A stretch of DNA of 64,000 nt from Janibacter sp. Soil728 (GTDB lineage: Bacteria; Actinomycetota; Actinomycetes; Actinomycetales; Dermatophilaceae): the NCBI RefSeq assembly GCF_001428305.1, contig NZ_LMRZ01000003.1, positions 1 through 64,000 of the forward strand, written 5' to 3'. The notes beneath the pieces were generated by a model. It ran no database searches. It had not been told where the DNA came from and was given only the letters and a program-made list of their open reading frames with translations. Of the stretch, positions 59,269-64,000 are shown piece after piece; position 1 is the stretch's first letter, and every line of letters begins with the position of its first letter. Made by a program: the position numbers and the translations under genes.

Positions 59269-60572
59269 CGCAGGGATCGCAGTTGCGAGGGAGTGCGGCT
59301 ACGCAGGACACGATCGCGCCATTCCTGGGTCGAGGACCAATCGCGTCGTGACCTCTGGCGCTTGAGAGGAGTGACAGCTCGTGTCGGCCCCCACGACACC
59401 CAGACACTGAGCACCACCAAGACACCCGCGGCTGCCAGGCAGACCCATGGGAGGAAACCCCAGACAGCCACCTGCACGAGCAGCACAGCGCACAACGAGA
59501 TGAAGGCTGTGGCCAAGCGATGGGCCCGACGGCGGATCCGGACCACTGCATCCTCCACGAGGTGGACGTCGATCCATTTGTGCGCGTCATCAGCCTGGGC
59601 ACGGCAGCGACGCGCGACTCTCTCAGCGAGCTCAACGCTGTTGCGCAACCGCGCGATCTCCCCCTTCTGCTCCCCCAACTTCTGCTGGCTGGATGACAGT
59701 TCGTTCTTGATCTTTTCCCGCTCTGTCTCGCGCCGCTTCCTCGCCACGGCAGCCCGGCCGTTTGAGACCAAGGACAGAGCGCGACCTGCCTCCCCCGGTG
59801 TCGGAAAGGCAGCATGCGCCGCAGCGTCCGCGAGGCTGATGTCCTCGCGGTGGCCGATCCCGGTGACCACCGGGACCGGCGACGCGTGGATTGCCCTGGC
59901 CAGATCAGCGTTGTCGAACTCCTCAAGTCCCGCCTTGTCGCCACCACCTCGGATGATGGCCACCACGTCGGCATCTCCCGGGGACAAGTCGGCTAGGAAG
60001 TCGGCACACCCCTGTGCCATCGTCTGACCCCGGCCTCCAACTGGGACCACGGTGAGCTGATCGTCCCGCAGATGGCCCAGCTGCCCTGCCACGTCCCGCC
60101 ATCCGGCCCGCCCCGCTGGAGGAACAAGTGCCGTGATCCGGCGAACACCCTCCACGCCTCGGATGGAGTAGGAGTACAACTGAGCGTCCAAACTCCGACG
60201 TCGGATGACTCCCTGAGCTGACAGCGTCCTAGCGAATTGCTCACGGCGCTGCTGCCGGGGGCCGGTTTGCTGGGCCATTCGGGCATGCAGGGCCAAGCAA
60301 AACCAGCCCGGCTTGCCCTGATTTGGCGTTGCCCGCACCTGCATATCAAGGACCATCCCCAGCTCCACCCGGGGCGTCCGTCCACTCAGTTGACCGCCGG
60401 GGATGCAGACATCCACATACCCTCCGTCCTCCGCGACGGTCGCCCAGACATTTCCATCTGTTGGTCTGACCGAAATGACCTCAGCGCGGATGCGGCGAGG
60501 CTCCAAGGCGCGGATGAGCTCCCCCGCTTCGTCGCAGAGTTCCTTCAGTGGTGCTGACGCGATATCCGTCAT
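59265..60572 (-). CDS. Exonuclease VII large-subunit-like protein with C-terminal membrane helices
   Basis: A 435-residue protein. N-terminal OB-like region (RIRAEVISVRPTDGNVWATV, about 28-100). XseA catalytic core: VPPAGRAGWRDV, LTVVPVGGRGQ, VVAIIRGGGDKAGLEEFDN, LARAIHASPVPVVTGIGHRE, DISLADAAAHAAFPTPGEAG (about 150-275). Coiled coil (REKIKNELSSSQQKLGEQKG, about 285-315). Two hydrophobic helices (AFISLCAVLLVQVAVWGFLP and CLAAAGVLVVLSVWVSW, about 355-395) and a basic tail. Housekeeping XseA has no membrane segment, and no XseB gene adjoins. It sits in a helicase operon, so an accessory nuclease role is inferred. Confidence 0.82.
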   Translation of the reverse strand: MTDIASAPLKELCDEAGELIRALEPRRIRAEVISVRPTDGNVWATVAEDGGYVDVCIPGGQLSGRTPRVELGMVLDMQVRATPNQGKPGWFCLALHARMAQQTGPRQQRREQFARTLSAQGVIRRRSLDAQLYSYSIRGVEGVRRITALVPPAGRAGWRDVAGQLGHLRDDQLTVVPVGGRGQTMAQGCADFLADLSPGDADVVAIIRGGGDKAGLEEFDNADLARAIHASPVPVVTGIGHREDISLADAAAHAAFPTPGEAGRALSLVSNGRAAVARKRRETEREKIKNELSSSQQKLGEQKGEIARLRNSVELAERVARRCRAQADDAHKWIDVHLVEDAVVRIRRRAHRLATAFISLCAVLLVQVAVWGFLPWVCLAAAGVLVVLSVWVSWGPTRAVTPLKRQRSRRDWSSTQEWRDRVLRSRTPSQLRSLR

Positions 60573-60831
60573 GTCGCCCTCCCTGATCTCGTGCTTGTCA
60601 CGCTATGGGAGACGTACGACATCGGAGGCTCAGCGCCTCCGGATAGAACCCGTCCTCGATGCGGGGGCCCGACGGGCTCGGCACAGACGACGTGGTGAAT
60701 GGCGAGGCCCCGCCGCCCTAGGTGTAACTGGGCATGATCGTGGTGACGCGGGCCTTGGCGCGGGGGGCGCGGATGGGCCGTGGCCTCTGTCCCACCGATG
60801 GACCTTCTCTAGTCGGCGGGATCGAGGCTTA
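60573..60831. other. Gap within the right-hand operon
   Basis: 259 bp without a convincing gene. It contains a short inverted repeat, GGAGGC-TCAGC-GCCTCC, near 60625-60645, which may be a terminator or attenuator. The ExoVII-like gene therefore may have its own promoter here. Confidence 0.4.
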
Positions 60832-61788
60832 TCAGCGGCCTGCCCGTATAAGCCGCCATTTCTCCAACTCCTTGGTGTACGCCTCCAAGGAAGCCTCATG
60901 CTGCACAGTGAAGGCGCGCTGCTGCTCGGCATGGAGCCAGGCAGCGCGACTCTTCCGTTCCGTCCACTTCTCGAACGCGGGGTTGGAGATCGTGCGCGCA
61001 TGCGAGCCGTAATACTTGATGCAGTCCGTCCCGACTCGATGGCGCTGACTCTCAGGGTTCGTCAATCGCCGGCCACATTTGACGCAATGGCTCGCCATAT
61101 CCCAAATGGTGGTGGGTGGCGCGGACCCGACTTGCTCGAGACGCACCTTCGCGAGCTTCGGCTTACGCGGCTTCTTGCCTGCGCGGCGGCGAGCCTCCGC
61201 TCGGTCCCGCCACGTGCGACGCGGGCGTGGTGACAAGCTCCCTTGCCCATGCACACCTGTCGTCGGCCCCGTCGGCCCCTCTCCCGATGTTGCGTTTCGC
61301 GGCGTCTTCTGAGGCCGAGCATTCACCTCGGTGGCCGTCAACGACCCGCTGTCCAGCAGAGCAGAGAGCCAGTCAACCGGCCCATCTTCATCGGACACGT
61401 GAACGGGCGGTGGTGACGACTGAGGCGTCCGGGCAGCGACGTGCCCCAAGATGACACCCAGATCCGGGTCGAGCCGCGACCCCCAGAGCGTTTTGCGGCC
61501 CAAGGGAGTCATCACTCGAGCGCTCTGTGTCGATCCCTTGGGCTCGCGGATCACCTCGAGCGGGAAAGGAACCCGCGTCACCTTGGCCCACATCGCCCCC
61601 TTGACTAGGAGGAGCGCCCGATCCGTCAAGACGGCATCACACCAGATGTGGGCGCTCACTGAGTAGAGCGCCCGTGGTACTTCGTCGGCTTCCAAAGCCT
61701 CGATAAGGGCCTGACGCATGCCGTTGTCTCGCAGCCCAATTTCACCGTTGAGAGGAGCCAGTCGGGCCTCGGTGAACGTCGCCATCAC
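60832..61788 (-). CDS. Zinc-finger (DUF6011-like) protein of the helicase operon
   Basis: A 318-residue protein. N-terminal region (ALYSVSAHIWCDAVLTDRAL, LLLVKGAMWAKVTRVPFPLE) resembles a small PH-like fold. The middle is a basic, disordered linker (RTWRDRAEARRRAGKKPRKP). The C-terminus holds CVKCGRRLTNPESQRHRVG followed by TDC, the C-x2-C...C pattern of DUF6011 zinc fingers, then a charged helix. GTG 61788 overlaps the helicase stop (GTGA), with ATG 61785 as alternative. Nucleic-acid binding is likely; activity unknown. Confidence 0.75.
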   Translation of the reverse strand: MMATFTEARLAPLNGEIGLRDNGMRQALIEALEADEVPRALYSVSAHIWCDAVLTDRALLLVKGAMWAKVTRVPFPLEVIREPKGSTQSARVMTPLGRKTLWGSRLDPDLGVILGHVAARTPQSSPPPVHVSDEDGPVDWLSALLDSGSLTATEVNARPQKTPRNATSGEGPTGPTTGVHGQGSLSPRPRRTWRDRAEARRRAGKKPRKPKLAKVRLEQVGSAPPTTIWDMASHCVKCGRRLTNPESQRHRVGTDCIKYYGSHARTISNPAFEKWTERKSRAAWLHAEQQRAFTVQHEASLEAYTKELEKWRLIRAGR

Positions 61789-63302
61789 ACCGTCCCTTCG
61801 AGGGACAGCTGTCCCCGGGAGAAAGCCTTCAGGATCCGTCGATGCGTCTGCCGTGGCAATTCCCTGGTCCCGGGTTCACCCAGCGGTGTGCCAGGAACTG
61901 CAGGCGCATTGTCGAGCAGCTCATCAAGCCCCGCACGGCTCACCAGCAGCAATCCGTGGGTTGCACGGGTACACGTCACGGCTAGCCGACCAAAGGCAGA
62001 GTTGAAGGCGTCCAGACCCGACGCTCCCGAGAGCGGGTGCACGGCGACGGTGAGCGTGTTGGTCTGTCCCTGCCAAGAGTCGACGGTGGATGCCACGATC
62101 CAGCCGTCCGGCAGACGGTGACGCTCCGTCAATCGCTCGACCATGGCGAAGGCGTCGTCCACCGCAGCATTGCGTGTCGCGAGGACAGCGATGACCGGGT
62201 CGTCGCCTTCCTGCTCCAGCGCCGGCACCGTGGTCGACTGCTGTGGCACACCGTGTGCGTCATACGTCCTGCCGTGGATCGTGACCTGCGCCGAGATCAG
62301 ATCCTCGAGGTATGCCTCCAGCACCGAGAGCAGTGGTTGATCGATGTCCGGCGCCTCTGCGTCCGGCAGACCGTCCACCTCGAGGAGGGTGGGTTGGCCC
62401 GTACCCACCTGGTCCCACAGGACTTTCGCATCACCGGACAGTCCGTCGACTTCGAGCGCGCGGTCTCCCGGGCCAGCGACACAGGTGAGCGAAGCCCAGT
62501 CCGAGTAAAAGGCTCGCCAGAGCGGTAGCTGCTCGGCCGTGGGTCGCCACACGGCAGGGAGCTCACGCGTCCACGTGTTCGGGTCATGCCCAAAGCCCTC
62601 TGGCCAAGCGCGATACGGGTTGTGCCCGGGGTCGCCGCGCCATGGGTTCTGCGATGGGTCCAGTGGCGGAAGTTGACCGACATCGCCCACACCGACGATC
62701 AGCGGTGCCAGCCAAGAGACCTTGGCGTACCGATGGTTGGGCAGCTGCCAGGCCTCGTCCACGAAGAGCACGTCAAAGAGCCGCTCACCGTTGTGCGCGT
62801 TGCCCAGTCGGTCACGCATGTACCGAGCCGACCCCTCGAGCTTGTGGGTCGTCCCGATGATGACCTCGACCGACTCCGGGATGTCCTTGTAGCTGATGAC
62901 CACCGTTGCCTTGTCGCGCACCCAGTCCGGCACCTTGTCGAACCACGCCTCGGACACGGACAGGCAGACGCGCTCTCGGCCCAGTTGGTCGCCCAGCTGC
63001 CCCGCCAGCGGGATCACCTGCTTGTTGGCGAAGGCAGTGACTCCCACCCGCGTGCAGCTCTCGTGGGCGAGGGCCTCCACCACCATTCGCTTCAGTGCGA
63101 AGGTCTTGCCGGCGCCCGCGGCGGCCTTGAGGAGGACCCGCTCATGCGGCTCATGTCCATCGAGGGCATCTTGCAGCGCGCCGATCGCTTGGGTCACGAC
63201 GTCCAAGTTCTGGATCGCAGCGGAGGCGTGGTGCGCGCCCGTGGCGTCAGCCATGGACGAAGGGGGCGTGAAGTTCAGTGTCGTCATCTCAGTCAACGTC
63301 AT
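61785..63302 (-). CDS. Superfamily 1 helicase (Upf1/UvrD-like)
   Basis: A 505-residue SF1 helicase. Motif I LLKAAAGAGKTFALKR, Ia VGVTAFANKQ, motif II VLFVDEAWQLP (DEAW), motif III GVGDVGQLPPLD, motif V ASTVDSWQGQTN and motif VI VTCTRATHGLLLVS. The spacing between III and V holds an insertion (about residues 225-370). DEAW and the WQGQT/TRATHG pair point to the Upf1/Pif1-like side. No nuclease domain is fused. It overlaps the upstream gene by 14 bp and the downstream gene by 4 bp. Confidence 0.88.
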   Translation of the reverse strand: MTLTEMTTLNFTPPSSMADATGAHHASAAIQNLDVVTQAIGALQDALDGHEPHERVLLKAAAGAGKTFALKRMVVEALAHESCTRVGVTAFANKQVIPLAGQLGDQLGRERVCLSVSEAWFDKVPDWVRDKATVVISYKDIPESVEVIIGTTHKLEGSARYMRDRLGNAHNGERLFDVLFVDEAWQLPNHRYAKVSWLAPLIVGVGDVGQLPPLDPSQNPWRGDPGHNPYRAWPEGFGHDPNTWTRELPAVWRPTAEQLPLWRAFYSDWASLTCVAGPGDRALEVDGLSGDAKVLWDQVGTGQPTLLEVDGLPDAEAPDIDQPLLSVLEAYLEDLISAQVTIHGRTYDAHGVPQQSTTVPALEQEGDDPVIAVLATRNAAVDDAFAMVERLTERHRLPDGWIVASTVDSWQGQTNTLTVAVHPLSGASGLDAFNSAFGRLAVTCTRATHGLLLVSRAGLDELLDNAPAVPGTPLGEPGTRELPRQTHRRILKAFSRGQLSLEGTV

Positions 63303-64000
63303 CCGGGGTCTTGTCCGAGGGAACTGTCATGTCCGTCTCGGCCTCTGTCGAGTCAGTGGGCGTGCCAGCTGCAGGCGTGTCGAACTGGTCCATGTCGATG
63401 ACCGGGGGCCACACCTCGGGGTTCATCTCGCCAGCCGCACGCTTCTCTGCGATCCAGTCCGAGGTCCCGGCCTCCCGGGACTCGTGCGGTTGGCAGCAGA
63501 ACTGATGGTTGTCCGGGTCGTCGACGAAGGACTCCTCCGTGCAGTCCTTGCCGGGTCCGCTCTGGTTGTCAGCGGGTGGGCGTCCGATCGCGATCTCATG
63601 GCCCGACTTGTAGCCACCGCCGATCCAGTCGGAGTGCGCGACGACGACCTCGTCCCCGATCGAGACGACGGCAGGAACCTTCGGCTCCCAGACAAGGCTC
63701 GCGTCGAGTGCAGTGCGCTCGTCCTCCTCCAACTGCGCGAGCGGCCACTGACCGAACCGGAAGGAGCCCGTCTGCACCTTCAACGTCACGTCCTCCCCAT
63801 CGACGACCGGTCCACGACCGTCCAGGACGACAGCCACCTTGTCGCCGGCGCCGATCCGACGCGTCTTCAACCGCAGCCGGACAGGGTCCACGGCCACGAC
63901 TTCCGCGTAGGCGACTTCTCGCGTCCCGGCATCCCGCGCTGCCTCACGCGCAGAGTGCGGATTGCCCAGCACCCTCAGTTGTGAGGCGCAGGTCGTGTCC
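63289..64000 (-). CDS. Unknown protein, cut by the right edge of the window
   Basis: The frame is open to the end of the window; at least 237 residues are present and the start is not seen. A GTG at 63972 is possible, but the upstream codons (CASQLRVLGNPHSAREAARD across it) also look coding. Beta-rich segments (YAEVVAVDPVRLRLKTRRIG, VPAVVSIGDEVVVAHSDWIG) suggest OB or SH3-like folds. Cys residues in KDCTEESF and FCCQPHE may bind metal. The tail is acidic. Its stop overlaps the helicase start, making it the upstream operon member. No family recognised. Confidence 0.6.
   Translation of the reverse strand, partial: DTTCASQLRVLGNPHSAREAARDAGTREVAYAEVVAVDPVRLRLKTRRIGAGDKVAVVLDGRGPVVDGEDVTLKVQTGSFRFGQWPLAQLEEDERTALDASLVWEPKVPAVVSIGDEVVVAHSDWIGGGYKSGHEIAIGRPPADNQSGPGKDCTEESFVDDPDNHQFCCQPHESREAGTSDWIAEKRAAGEMNPEVWPPVIDMDQFDTPAAGTPTDSTEAETDMTVPSDKTPDDVD

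Noticed and set aside
59265-60572. Housekeeping xseA
   Set aside because: The core matches XseA, but it has C-terminal membrane helices, no adjacent xseB, and sits in a helicase operon. It is described as ExoVII-like instead.

Overview
The window is about 64 kb of GC-rich chromosome. Strong GC bias at third codon positions, a GlnR box in front of glnA, SPFH, DUF4191 and DUF2510 proteins and many leaderless genes point to an actinobacterium. The lipB-lipA-DUF4191-M18 peptidase-RDD-glnA run suggests a Janibacter/Knoellia-type Intrasporangiaceae; that placement is inference from gene content only.

Layout. 1-6.6 kb is core metabolism: lipoate synthesis (lipB, lipA), a DUF4191 membrane protein, an M18 aminopeptidase, an RDD membrane protein and glutamine synthetase glnA. 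From 6,572 to 16,786 a 10,184-bp integrated element sits in the 3' end of glnA, bounded by a 31-bp direct repeat (attL/attR). It encodes integrase, excisionase, a RepA-like ATPase, HNH nuclease, large terminase, portal, MuF-like protein, scaffold, HK97-type capsid and two head-tail connectors. It then stops where tail genes should begin, and it has no lysis genes. This is the plan of a capsid-forming phage satellite. 17-30 kb holds an NAD-dependent epimerase, MFS carriers, a pair of SPFH (band 7) proteins, PadR and LysR regulators, a GDSL hydrolase, FadH-type 2,4-dienoyl-CoA reductase and a YeiH-type transporter.

28.8-34.6 kb is a phenylpropanoid catabolic locus: an MHS-family permease divergent from an IclR regulator, then mhpA-mhpB-mhpC. 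The same 17-bp palindrome lies in front of both transcription units. 37-43 kb is an acid-sugar operon (GntP permease, DUF1537 kinase, PdxA2, DeoR regulator, glycerate kinase), probably converting D-threonate or a related aldonate to triose phosphate. 43-57 kb is accessory: a VapBC toxin-antitoxin pair, metallo-beta-lactamase-fold proteins, MFS, a pair of ~490-residue paralogues of unknown function, PH-domain and DUF2510 proteins, a D-serine dehydratase-like enzyme, a Lon N-domain protein, and a serpin-like plus TY-Chap-like pair.

58-64 kb is a minus-strand operon whose genes overlap or abut: an unknown protein cut by the window edge, an SF1 helicase, a zinc-finger protein, an ExoVII large-subunit-like protein with C-terminal membrane helices, and two small unknown proteins. 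It looks like an undescribed, possibly defensive, nucleic-acid-processing module.

The non-coding sequence is unusually structured. There are several long perfect palindromes at gene junctions, a family of repeats with constant flanks and a covarying palindromic core, a 35-bp tandem array, a 49-bp inverted-ended repeat in three copies, and a strongly over-represented 9-mer CGAAGGGGG (about 39 copies on both strands). The 9-mer is nearly absent from the satellite and from the right-hand operon. No rRNA, tRNA, CRISPR array or insertion sequence was found.
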